Positions 48,501-58,229 of a stretch of 64,000 bases of DNA are shown here, one piece after another. The DNA lies in NCBI GenBank assembly GCA_018697195.1, contig JAGMWU010000085.1:22361-86360 (forward strand). Reading direction: 5' to 3'. Positions within the stretch are counted from its first letter, which is position 1. Every line of letters starts with the position of its first letter. The position numbers and the translations under genes were made by a program. Under the pieces are notes generated by a model. It saw only the letters and a program-made list of their open reading frames with translations, had not been told where the DNA came from and searched no databases. This DNA comes from Certhia americana (lineage: Eukaryota > Chordata > Aves > Passeriformes > Certhiidae).

Positions 48501-51500
48501 AAAGCACTGCCAAAGAAGGAAGTTCTCATAAGATAAGCTACCACACCAGCTGCAGGTGGCAAACAGGAAGGCGCTAATTCCAGAACTGAACGGAGCTTTG
48601 GAATTAGCACACCAGACAAAATGCCACTGTGCAGACTGTGGGAAAAGCACAGACAGCAACAGCAGCAGGACAGCACGCCTGATGAGGCAGATCTGGGCAA
48701 GCTGCTCTGCTGCCTCAAGGTGTCTTCAGGAGCCTCACACACCTGGATTTGGGAGGGAGAGAGGGAGGCAGGAACCTGACAGGGCTCAAGGGCAGGGCAA
48801 TCCAGCCACAGGCCACTTACATCCATCAGCCACAGGTCAGGGGATTTCATGACCGATTCCAGAAACTCCATTGGTGCTTTCTTGTCCATGAGGCTGGAGT
48901 GTCCCAAGATCTCAATGACAGCAAGGACAATGCCTGTCCTCTCAGCAGGCCGGAGGTATCTCTCAAAGGCCTGTGAGAGGAAGGAAGGGATCAGAGGCCA
49001 GTGCCAGCCACTGCACCGAGGGTGCTGCCCAGCTGGGCGGTGCTGGCGGCAGTGGCCGCAGGAAAGCTGGCAGCAGTGCCCCAGTCTCTATGAAAATGAG
49101 GATGAGGATAGCCCTGGGGCACTGAAGAGGGCTGGGCTCCCAGGCATGGAGCACAGGCCCTACTGAGACCCAGGGCTCACTGGTGGCCAGCAGGGCTAGG
49201 GAGCTGCTGCTGGGACACCACAGTGTTCCCTGTTCATGGACAGCGGGAATCCTTTCCCACCCTTCTTCCCCTCAAGTTTTCCACTGGTTTTCCCCTCACG
49301 TTTCCTACCCTTTTGTCCCCTCAGGTTCCCCACCATTTTGTGCCCTCACATTTTCCGCTCTTTCCTCTTCACATTTCCCATCGGCAATTTCTCGCAATTC
49401 TCCTTTTCCCCAGGGACAGCCCCGCTGCTTCTGCGCCCCTTTGCACACACAAATTCACTGCTGATGCCACGGATGACAGGTCCAGCAAGGGGAAAAGCTC
49501 ATTACCTGAACTCTCCAGGGGCTAGGTGTATTCAGCCAGGAGGTGATCTCGGATTCCCAGTACACTGGGAGCAGGCCATGAACCCCTGGCACTGTGGCAT
49601 CTAAAGAGAAGGGATGGCAGTGCTGGGGACATGGTGGCACTCGCACCAAGGACAAGGGGCCATCACAAGGCCCAGGAAGACAAGCAGGTGTATCTGGGGA
49701 TGTGGCTGTGCACAGAGATGCAGCCCACCACAGCTTCCCTTACATTTCTGCTCAGAGAGGAATGTCATGAGGGAGCACAGAATATCCACCACCACTGAGC
49801 TGGTTTCTTCTGTCCTGAACAACTGTAAAAACACATGGCCCAGCAGCTTCCCCAGGACTGGGATCTGGATCTGTCCAGTGACAGAACAGCTGTCCTCATT
49901 TAGACCAGCCTGGTGGAGGCAGGCAGAAGAGAAGGGCTGAGGCTGGGCAGCTGGGGCCTGAAGGCATTTGGGGCTGTGGTTGTGCCAGGGCACAAGGATG
50001 GCCTGGCAGGAGGGTGGCTGGTCCTCACTTGCAGAGTGGAAGAGCTGGCCAGCAAACGGCTCAGCAGCCTAACCCTGCCCATGACCCTCTCCTGCACAGC
50101 CACTCTCTCAAAGAAGAAGTAGCCCAGCAGAATCTGGGAAGAGAGAAGAGAGCAGCTGCAGGTGAGCCCCCCAAGCAGACACCCACTCCAGCAGCAGCAG
50201 CAGCGGCTCAGCCCTGCTCTTGAGACACAACTTGCACCATCCCTCCCGCCTTTCTCTGCCCTGAGGGGTGTCCAGGTCCTGGCTGGGACAGGCTTCCTTT
50301 GGCAGGGGACAGGACAAGACTGGACACAACCCCAGGCTCCTTGCCCTCCAGAGTGAGGAGCAGTCCTCTGAACCCCTGCTCTGCACAGGCCACACCTCCA
50401 AGATGTCCTGGAAAGTCCTGCTGGTTTTGGCGGCAGGAGAGCTGAGCAACATCACCTCCAGCATGGTGTCCATGGCATGCAGGGCCTGAAAGGATGACAG
50501 AGAGCAATGGCTGTGATTCTGCTGTCCCTCCCACCCCCAGAAGACTGATGTGAAATCCCAGTGTGAGGGGAGTGCCCCAGGAACAGGCTTTGTGCTGGGG
50601 GCAGAGCAGTGAGCAGTGCTGGATGTGGCTGAAGCCTCGCAAGGGATGAAGGGACGAGGGTAGGAAAGTGAAGCTGAGACCATGGCCTGCTCTGGATCTT
50701 TGGTCCTAAGGCAGCACGGGGTGGCCAGGAGCAGCCCAGAGGAACCAGGGGCTCCTCCAGCTCTTACCTGAGTATAGAGGGACGCTTCCAGGCTCTGCAT
50801 TTCCACGAGTGGACGAAGGAAAAAGACGCTGTCAAAGCATAGTTTTAGGAGTTTTCTGGTCTCTAGCTCTGTCCCAATGACACTGCCAAGAGAGAGGGGC
50901 ACAGTTGGATTCTGGGTGCTGGCAGCACTGCCTCAAGGTCTCCTGCAGCACTGGGGCAGGGCTGCCAGGAGGGGTGGGCAGGTGGGCACGGAACACTGGG
51001 CAGGGGTCTGCAAGCCCTTGGGCCAGTACCTCAGTCCGGCGAGGGCGAGCATGGCGAGCCGCCGCACCTGGGTACGAATCTCGTACTTGGGCTCCAATTT
51101 CAGCAGCACCTGCAGAGCACAGCTGGGCTGGAACCCGGCAGCTGCCAGCACCCACTGCCACCAGAGCCTTGCCCTGCCCAAGCGCTGCCCTCATATGCTG
51201 CCTGGGGTCCTTGTCCCCTTCCCCAGAGCACCGCATGCCCCCTCACCTGGATGATCTCTTCCAGCTTGTATCTGCGGGAAAAATCATCCAGGTCCTGGGA
51301 GAAGTTACTGAGCTTGGCATCTCTGCACAGGGTGCAGATGTTGTGGAGGAACTCAAGCTTCAGGTCCTTGTCCAGGAACTGGGGGACAGAGGCAATGGGG
51401 CAGTGTGAAGCAAAGACACTCAGCCAGCAGGACCAGAGCCCTGGGCTGCAGTGCCCTGTGGGAGCAGCTGCTCCACAGAGCCAGCATCCCTGGCTAGGCA

Positions 51501-51960
51501 CAGCCACCATCCAAGGGGCCATGGGTACCTGTTTGGGGCTGCTGACAAAGGCCCGGATGAAATCCATGGCTCCCTGTGCGCAAACAGGTACCTGGCTGGC
51601 ACCTGAAGGAGGGGGAGAGAAGGCAGAGCATCAGAGGGTGCAGCGACAGGAGAGAGCAGAGGAAGGAGCAGGAGCTGCTCTCCCCCTGCTGGGCAGAGCC
51701 TGTGCCGGGGTTGGTGTCCTGCCCTGAGGGACAGCCCCGGCACGCCGGCCTCCCTCCCACCCCGTTGATCCCCACTGCCATGGAAAGCTGATCCCAGCGT
51801 GGGGACCCAGCCCTGCCCAATCCCACAGGGCCCCTCACTCACTAAGCTGCAGTGGCTCCACCATGGTCACCTCGTAGGGCTCCGGTGCAGAGCTGCTCTC
51901 CTGAGGAGAAGCATCCTCCTCCCAGGCCACCCTGGGCTCTTTTGGGGGTCTCTTCTCCAT
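45597..51960 (-). CDS. Maestro/MROH-family HEAT-repeat protein
   Basis: MROH proteins are built from HEAT-like helical repeats and have no known enzymatic activity. Bird genomes often hold many copies. Nineteen exons join with matching phases into one open frame of 757 residues: 51843-51960, 51529-51602, 51247-51378, 51030-51109, 50768-50882, 50396-50485, 50029-50133, 49744-49909, 49506-49600, 48821-48970, 48244-48392, 47773-47914, 47540-47677, 47172-47348, 46724-46879, 46489-46590, 46112-46214, 45818-45877 and 45597-45718. The start is MEKRPPKEPRVAWEEDASP. Family-like segments include SFGSLLVLMANKWPRRVV, WKAMFSVRQTLEKVLKEL, QAPMREAALRFIGLAARHL and the C-terminal SICCLAAQTSF. No membrane segment or signal peptide is seen. 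The donor at 47773 (GTGCGT) and the last acceptor are less certain. I cannot assign the family member number. Confidence 0.85.
49240..49405 (+). repeat. CT-rich tandem repeat, copy B, in an MROH intron
   Basis: Same family and orientation as 44140-44560 (CCCCTCA(C/A)GTTTCCTACCCTTTTGT). It sits in the intron between MROH exons 49506-49600 and 48821-48970. Confidence 0.7.
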
Positions 51961-52479
51961 TCTAAGGAATAAAGTGAAAGGGATGAATATAGGGAAGGGG
52001 GAAAAAATGGTAAATACCTCACTGCTGCAGGGCAAGATGTGAGCTGTGCTCCCGTCCTGTCCCATTGCTGTCCTGCCGGACACTGAAGGCTGGGGGCTGC
52101 TTCCATATCAACAAAGCCTGGGAGTTGCTAGGGGAAGGTGGCAGGTCACAGGTGACCCTTTGTGACACCGCAGTTTTCCCCAGGGTGGTGCTCCCACTGA
52201 AACTTTCCAAACCAGGCACTGCTCCCTCCTCCCACTCCCCCTGCCCTTCCCTCTGCAGTGGGATGGAAAAGAGAACTTCAGGCAAAAAAAAAGAAAGGTC
52301 ACAGGTTGAGGTAAGAACAATTTACTAAAAGCAGCTATGAAACAAAGCAAGAGCCCTGAGCCACCAAACCTTATGGCTGACAAAGGAGATCAAGGGCTGT
52401 GATGGCAGCAAGGTGGATGGACATGGAGACAGTGAGCAGGAGTGGACAATTTGAGATGAAAAGCACAACTTGTGAGAGG

Positions 52480-52790
52480 GGAAACATGAGCAGACAAAAC
52501 GACAGGATCAGGAAGGGGAAAAGCAGTGGGAACTGTGAGGAGAAAAGGGTGCAAAATTGAGGTAGAAAATGGGAAATAGGAGAGGAAAAAATGGCAGAAA
52601 CGTGAGGGGAAGAAAGGGTGGGAAACATGAGGTTCAAAAATGGGAAATGTGGGGGGAAAATGGCAGGAAACATGAGGGGAAACAATGGTGATAAATGTGA
52701 GGGGAAATAATGGTGGGAAACATGAGGGGAAAAAAGGCAGGAAATGTGTGAGGAAAAGGGAAAATTGCAAGAGAAATGACATGAACTCAA
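52480..52790 (-). repeat. GA-rich tandem repeat, inverted copy C
   Basis: The unit GGAAACATGAGGGGAAAAAATGGC is the reverse complement of the CT-rich family at 44140 and 49240. It lies just upstream of the MROH start codon region. The long frames across it are repeat artefacts. Confidence 0.75.
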
Positions 52791-52794
52791 GGGT

Positions 52795-54178
52795 CCTTGG
52801 TCAGGGTCCTTCTTGGATGCAGCAGCTCAAAATATTCCTGTGTTTGTGAATAAATGGCTTTGCAGAACAAGACATCTGAGACCCCGCCATGGGAAACCTG
52901 GCGTTGAAGTGGTGAGGAAAAAAACGAGCCTGACCTGGAGAATCCAAAGCTGTGTCCCATTCCTACCACCTTTTTTTTCATGGAAGAGAATTGCTGCTTG
53001 GCGCGAGCCGATGCAAGAGAAACGGATCACAACGGGAAGATGGAAAATCACAACAGTTTTATTCTTGGAAAGGGATTTCAGTGCAAGTTGGAAGGTGCAG
53101 TCAGATGGTGGCAGGGCCCAGGCAGGGGTTGAGGAGCTTTGGGGTGGTTCTGGAGGGGTTTGAGGGGATGAGAGGGGTTCTTATAGGGAGGCTGAGGTGG
53201 GAGAAGGGGAAAGGGAGGTGTGGAGTGATTTGGGGCAAAAACACCATGATTTGGGGAAGTTGTGTGGGTGGGAATGGCTGGGGTGAGGGAGTAGAGGGGG
53301 CCATTGAGAGTATTTGGGGGTATTGGGAGGGATTTGGGGTGTGAATGGGGGATTTTTGGTGTGGGAAGGGGAAATTTGGTGTGCATGGATGGAATCTGCA
53401 GGCTTGGAAGCAGGATTTGGGGTTCAAAAGGGTCTCCTTGAGGCCAAAAAATGTGAGAAAGTGGAAAATTTAAATTGGGTGTCATGGGATGTCACAGGGT
53501 GTCACAGCCCTGGGACCTTGGAGACTTTTGTCCTGCCAGGGGCAGGGGACAGGGGCATATGGGGAGGGACGGGGACACACAGAAGGGGACAGGGATGCAT
53601 AGGGGAGATGAGGACAGGGACTCACAGGGAGGACAGGAACACACATCAGGTGACAGAGAGCCACAGTGGGGGCTAGGGACATATGGAGGGGAGGGGACAC
53701 AATGCCAGCAGGACACACATCAGGGGACAATGTTGCCACACCTCTGAGGATGCTGCCAGCAGGACATCTTCAGTGACACCCAGTGTATGGCCATGTGACC
53801 TCCCCAGGTGGCACTTGTCCTGTCCCCAGGGGTAATTGGGGTCCCCTGAGCGCGGTGGCCCTGGGACACCCTGGTGGCTGTCACTCGCTTCTTGGCCACT
53901 TGTCACCAGCTGAACAAGTTCCCCATCCCACCCTGGTGGGGAGTGACATTTGGCTGGGACACCGTGGTGGTGACAATGGGAATGTGGTGGCAGGGACTGC
54001 ATAGGCAGCGTTTCACCATGGCCAAGATGCAGGTGCTGGTGGCACTATGGTGGCACAGGAGGTAGCTTTGATGCTGTCCCAGTTCATGTCCCCATCCATG
54101 GCCATGTCCCCCCATGAGGGAAGAGCTTCATGTGCCCACAAAGCTCCTCCTGCACTTGGGGCACTCGCGGGGCTTCCC
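52795..54178. other. Intergenic region / zinc-finger 3' UTR
   Basis: No protein-coding gene is supported. On the minus strand a possible poly(A) signal (TTTATT on +) lies at 53058-53063, about 1.1 kb past the zinc-finger stop, so part of this may be its 3' UTR. G-rich repeats run from 53110 to 53450. Just past the zinc-finger stop the frame would continue as a half finger (GKPRECPKCRRSF). Confidence 0.5.
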
Positions 54179-55749
54179 TTAGTAGTGCCTCCGTTGGTGT
54201 TGGGTCAGGTTGGATCTGTGTAAGAATCTCTTCCCACACTCAGGACACTCGAAGGGCCTCTCCCCAGTGTGGGTGCGCTGGTGGGAGATGAGGGTGGAGT
54301 TTTGCTTGAAGCCCTTCCCGCAATCGGGGCAGCGGAAGGGCCTCTCCTCTGTGTGAATCTGCTGGTGTATGATGAGACTGGAGCTGGTCTGAAACCTCTT
54401 CCTGCATTTATCACACTCGTAGGGCCTCTCCCCAGTGTGGCTCTTCTGGTGGCAGATCAGGTGGGCGCTTGACATGAAGCTTTTCCTACACTCCCCACAC
54501 TCGTAGGGCCGTTCGCCTGTGTGGCTCCTCTGGTGGACAATCACTTCAGAGCTCGACCTGTAGCTCTTCCCACACTCCTCACACTTGTGGGGCCATTCCC
54601 CTGTGTGGATTCCCATGTGGTACAGCAGTTCAGAGCTTGTCCTGAAGCTCTTCTCACACTCCTGACACTTGTAGGGCCGTTCCCCTGTGTGGATTCTCAT
54701 GTGGCGGGTCAGGTGGCAGCTCCGGCTGAAGCTTTTCCCACACTCCCCACACTCGTAGGGTCGTTCGCCTGTGTGGCTCCTCTGGTGGATGATCAGTTCA
54801 GACCTTGTCGTGAAGCCCTTCCCACACTCCCCACACTTGTAGGGCCGTTCGCCCTTGTGGCATCTCTGGTGGGCAGTCAGGCTGGACCTCAGGCTGAAGC
54901 TCTTCCCACACTCCTCACACTCATAGGGCCGTTTGCCCGTGTGGCTTCTCTGGTGGGAAATCAGGTTGGAATTCTGTGAGAAGCTCTTCCCACACTCCCC
55001 ACACTTGTAGGGCCTCTCCCCAGTGTGTATGCGCTGGTGGTTGACAAGGATAGATCTGTGCTTGAATCCCTTTGTGCAGTGGGGGCAGCGGAAGGGCCTC
55101 TCCTCTGCGTGAATCCGCTGATGCCTGCGGAGGCAGGAGCTCGTCTGAAATCTCTTCCTGCATTTATAACACTCATAGGGCCGTTCCCCTGTGTGAATTA
55201 CATAGTGGCGGATCAGGTTTGAGCTCTGACTGAAGCTCTTCCCACATTCCGAGCACCTGTGGAGCCTCTTCCCAGCCTCAACCTGCTCATGCACCCCCAG
55301 CTCCGAGTTCTGGCTGCCTCCCTGGCTCAGGCTGGGTCTTTCCTCCTCCAATCCCCGTGATCTGCGTTTGCAGCCCCTCCTCATGCGGGATCTCCGGGGA
55401 GTTTCCTCCCCATTGGATTCTTGTGCCGTGGAGCCGCTCAAAACAGCCTCTTCCATGAGCTTCTGCTGTGGGGATTTGTCCTCCCTGGGCTCCAGCCTCA
55501 GCTCCTTGTCTGGGGGAGGAAGGACAAGGACAGCATGGGATTTGCCTCCGTGCCACACAGAAGGGGATGGAGATCCCCCCAGCCTGTCCCCAGCAGGACA
55601 GCAGCAGCAGCGGGGTTATCCTGCACCTTGGGCCATGCTGGGCTGGGAGATAGAGCAGGACAGAGAGGGAAAGGGGCAGGGACTTCCTCCTCACCTGCCT
55701 GCGGCTCCTGGGACATCTGCCTCTTCCTCACGGCCTCCTCCTCCTCCAT
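54179..55749 (-). CDS. C2H2 zinc-finger protein, 13 fingers
   Basis: Probable nuclear DNA-binding transcription factor. Two coding exons, 55695-55749 and 54179-55509, give 461 residues. Exon 1 starts [19 protein letters not shown]. The join GCAG|AC restores [17 protein letters not shown], so I prefer this start over a start at 55558, which lies in the intron. A basic stretch ([15 protein letters not shown], about residues 70-85) precedes 13 tandem fingers that run to the C-terminus with typical HTGERPY linkers. There is no KRAB, SCAN or BTB domain. Linkers are altered in places (HAEERPF, HTGKRPY, HKGERPY, HTGEWPH). Fingers 2-3 and 11-12 are near-duplicates (CRKRFQTSS, then EERPFRCP). This architecture is common in bird zinc-finger families. 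The target is unknown. Confidence 0.9.
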
Positions 55750-55759
55750 TGGGCCAAGG

Positions 55760-56280
55760 TTTGAGAAATGGGAAATCCTGGTTTTGGGGGGAAAACCAGG
55801 GATAAGCGCGTTGGGTTTGCTGTTCCCGCTGGCCAAGTAAGCTGGAGAAGTCAGCGCTCCTTTCAGCCTCGGGGTCCTTCCTTTCAGCCCGCTCAAGTGC
55901 AGCGTCCCCCATCCCTCCAGGCTGCCGGGAGTCCTCTGGCTCCGGGATTGCCTCTCTGTGCTCTCCCCACTCTGGGGCTCCCGCGTTTTCCCCCCGGCTC
56001 TCCCAGGGATCCCCAAACCCGATCTCACCCCCCCTCCCTGCCGGTACCGGGGGATCGCCACGTGGGACCCACCAAGATCCCTCCAGGGCCATTTGCAGCT
56101 CAGCTTTGGGGTCCTGCAAGATCCAAACACCCCCTGCCCCGCAAAAAAAAAAAAAAAAAAAAAAAGACAGCCCCGATGGATTTGGGGTGAGCTCCGCCTC
56201 CCCGCTCACCTGCGGGATCCGGGGGTGCGATGCTGCCGGAGCCGGGTGAGCTGCAGCTGAGCGGGCGGGTGGGCAAACCG
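55760..56280 (-). promoter_or_regulatory. 5' region of the zinc-finger gene
   Basis: CpG-rich sequence upstream of the zinc-finger start contains a CACGTG at about 56059-56064 next to a CCCGGTACCGG-like motif. The same ordered motifs recur on the + strand at 61203-61245, so this is a duplicated gene-family 5' region. An A tract of about 23 bases lies at 56143-56165. Confidence 0.55.
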
Positions 56281-56713
56281 CGTGGTTCGGCGGCTCGTTC
56301 TACGGCTCCTCCTCTTCCTCTGCTCCTCCTCTCGTTTCTCCTCCTCTCTCTCGCGCTCTCGTGTTTTCACTTTCCTTCTCCTCCTGCTCCTGTGTCCTTC
56401 CTCTCGCTCCCTCTCCGCTCCCAGCCCGGCCCGGGCGGTGCCGACACCCAAAAGCAGCCGCACTCTGCGGGGGTTCCAAAGCAGCCCCGCCTCCCGCGGC
56501 ACTGGGAGTGATATTGGGAGCAGTGGGTATGATACCGAGAACACTGGGGTGGTCCTGAGAGCAGCGGCAAGGAATCGGGAGCGCTTTCCCTCCCAGCGCC
56601 TCTCTTACTGGGAGCACTGGGAGCGAACTGGGAGGAATCAGCGCCCGGACACGGCTGCAGCCGGCGGGGGGCGGGGCCAGGACAAAGGGCGTGGTTATGT
56701 AAATACAGGAGCG

Positions 56714-56801
56714 ATGGCGCGCTGTGATTGGTGGGCGGGAGGAGCGCGGTTTCCTGGTCACGTGAGGGCCTGGGGGGCCGGAGCGATGGCGGCGGTGTCC
56801 G
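56714..56801 (+). promoter_or_regulatory. Compact promoter and six-codon first exon
   Basis: Within about 75 bp on the + strand are ATTGG (inverted CCAAT, about 56726), GGGCGGG (about 56733), CACGTG (about 56759) and an ATG at 56786. The ATG opens MAAVSG and reaches a GTGAGA donor after 56801. This is the layout of a housekeeping-type promoter with a very short coding first exon. The next exon was not identified with confidence because a minisatellite follows. Confidence 0.5.
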
Positions 56802-56809
56802 GTGAGAGG

Positions 56810-57560
56810 GGACGGGGACCGGGAATGGGGACAGGGACCGGGAATGGGGACCGGGAATGGGGACAGGGACCGGGAATGGGGACCGGGAATGGGGACAGGG
56901 AATGGGGACCGGGAATGGGGACCGGGGATGGGGACCAGGAATGGGGACAGGGAATGGGAATGGGGACAGGGAATGGGGACCGGGAATGGGGACCGGGACC
57001 GGGAATGGGGACCGGGAATGGGGACCGGGACCGGGACCGGGACCGGGAATGGGGACCGGGAATGGGGACGGGGACCGGGAATGGGGACCGGGAATGGGGA
57101 CCGGGACCGGGAATGGGGACCGGGAATGGGAATGGGGACAGGGATTGGGGATAGGGAATGGGGCCAGGGACCGGGCATGGGGCCAAGGACTGGGCATGGG
57201 GACAGGGAACAGGATGGGGCAGGGACAGGGATGGGGACAGGGACCGGGAATGGGGACCAGGATTGGGAATGGGTACAGGGACCGGGATGAGGCAGGGACC
57301 GGGATTGGGGACCGGGATTGGGGCCAGGGAATGGGGCCAGGGAATGGGAATGAGGCAGGGACAGGGATGGGGACAGGGAATGGGGACAGGGGCTGGGAAT
57401 GGGCACAGTGAGTGGAATGGGGCAGGGACAGGGATGGGGACTGGGAATAGGGACAGGGGCCGTGAATAGGGAACAGAGACCGGGAATGGGATCAGGAATG
57501 GCGACAGGGACCAGGAATGGGTAATAGGACCGAGAACAGGATCTGGACTGGGATGGGAGC
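56810..57560 (+). repeat. GGGAATGGGGACCG minisatellite
   Basis: About 50 units of a 14-bp sequence (GGGAATGGGGACCG / GGGAATGGGGACAG), with 6-bp GGGACC spacers, are clean until about 57140 and more diverged to 57560. Runs of G make it a strong quadruplex candidate on the + strand. The 100-460-residue frames on both strands (GMGTGNGD... and SRSPFPVP... types) come from the repeat. Confidence 0.9.
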
Positions 57561-57696
57561 AGGATGGGACCAAGAGATGGGACATGGGAACGGGTGGGGG
57601 GTGGTGCAGAGGGGGTAACAGTGGGGAGTGGGGCATCCGTGCCGGGGAACACCAGGAATTGGGATGGGGAGACATGGGGACACATCAAGGGCAGGG

Positions 57697-57776
57697 GGGC
57701 CTTGAGCAGCTGCCCCAGAACCTCTGCCAGGATCTCCCTGTGCAGCCGGAGCTGCTCGGCCTGGGGTGCCTAAAAC
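57697..57776. other. Exon-like block of uncertain strand
   Basis: On the + strand it reads GGLEQLPQNLCQDLPVQPEL then LGLGCLKP-stop, with a CATCAAG|GG edge that would be in phase with MAAVSG. On the minus strand it reads APQAEQLRLHREILAEVLGQ then LLKAPLP, after a GGGTTTTAG acceptor. The minus reading has a regular amphipathic helix pattern. I cannot decide between them or name either. Confidence 0.3.
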
Positions 57777-57886
57777 CCTGAGCAACCCCCAAGTCCCTCC
57801 CAGGAACCCTCAACTCCCTCGAACCCAGCATCCCCCACATGTCCTGGAAGATCCCCCCATATCCCCATCCATGTCTTAGTTCAAGG

Positions 57887-58225
57887 TCTTTATTTTTACC
57901 CTGGTTTTGGGTGTTTTGAAAGGACAAATTAAAATGAAATTAAAGGAAAATCCAGGCCACGGAGAGCCAGGAGGATGAGGAGCCCCCCAGACAGGTGTCT
58001 TCCCACCACGGATCACTGGCACCACGGATCACCAGGGCTCTGCCCACTGGGGGTCACTGGGGATCATCCAGCATGGATCCTCCCATGGGAGATGGAGCTG
58101 GAGCAGTGCACAAAGCTCTTCCTGCACTCAGGGCACTCGCAGGGCTTCCCTTAGTGGTGCCTCTGCTGCAGCTGGGTGAAGGCTGTCTGTGTGAGAAGCT
58201 CTCCCCACACTGGGGACACCCGTAG
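57887..58225 (-). pseudogene. Zinc-finger gene 3' remnant
   Basis: On the minus strand RPYGCPQCGESFSHRQ begins a C2H2 finger. A frame change is then needed to reach FTQLQQRHH-stop, followed by GKPCECPECRKSF. This is the same stop-then-half-finger arrangement found after the intact gene at 54179. A minus-strand AATAAA lies at about 57890. Only the last finger survives. Confidence 0.65.
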
Positions 58226-58229
58226 GGCC

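Noticed and set aside
56300..57688. Minus-strand frames of 305 and 462 residues and the + strand GMGTGNGD frames
   Set aside because: All are translations of the 14-bp minisatellite plus its GC-rich flank. No domain, and the composition is repeat-driven.
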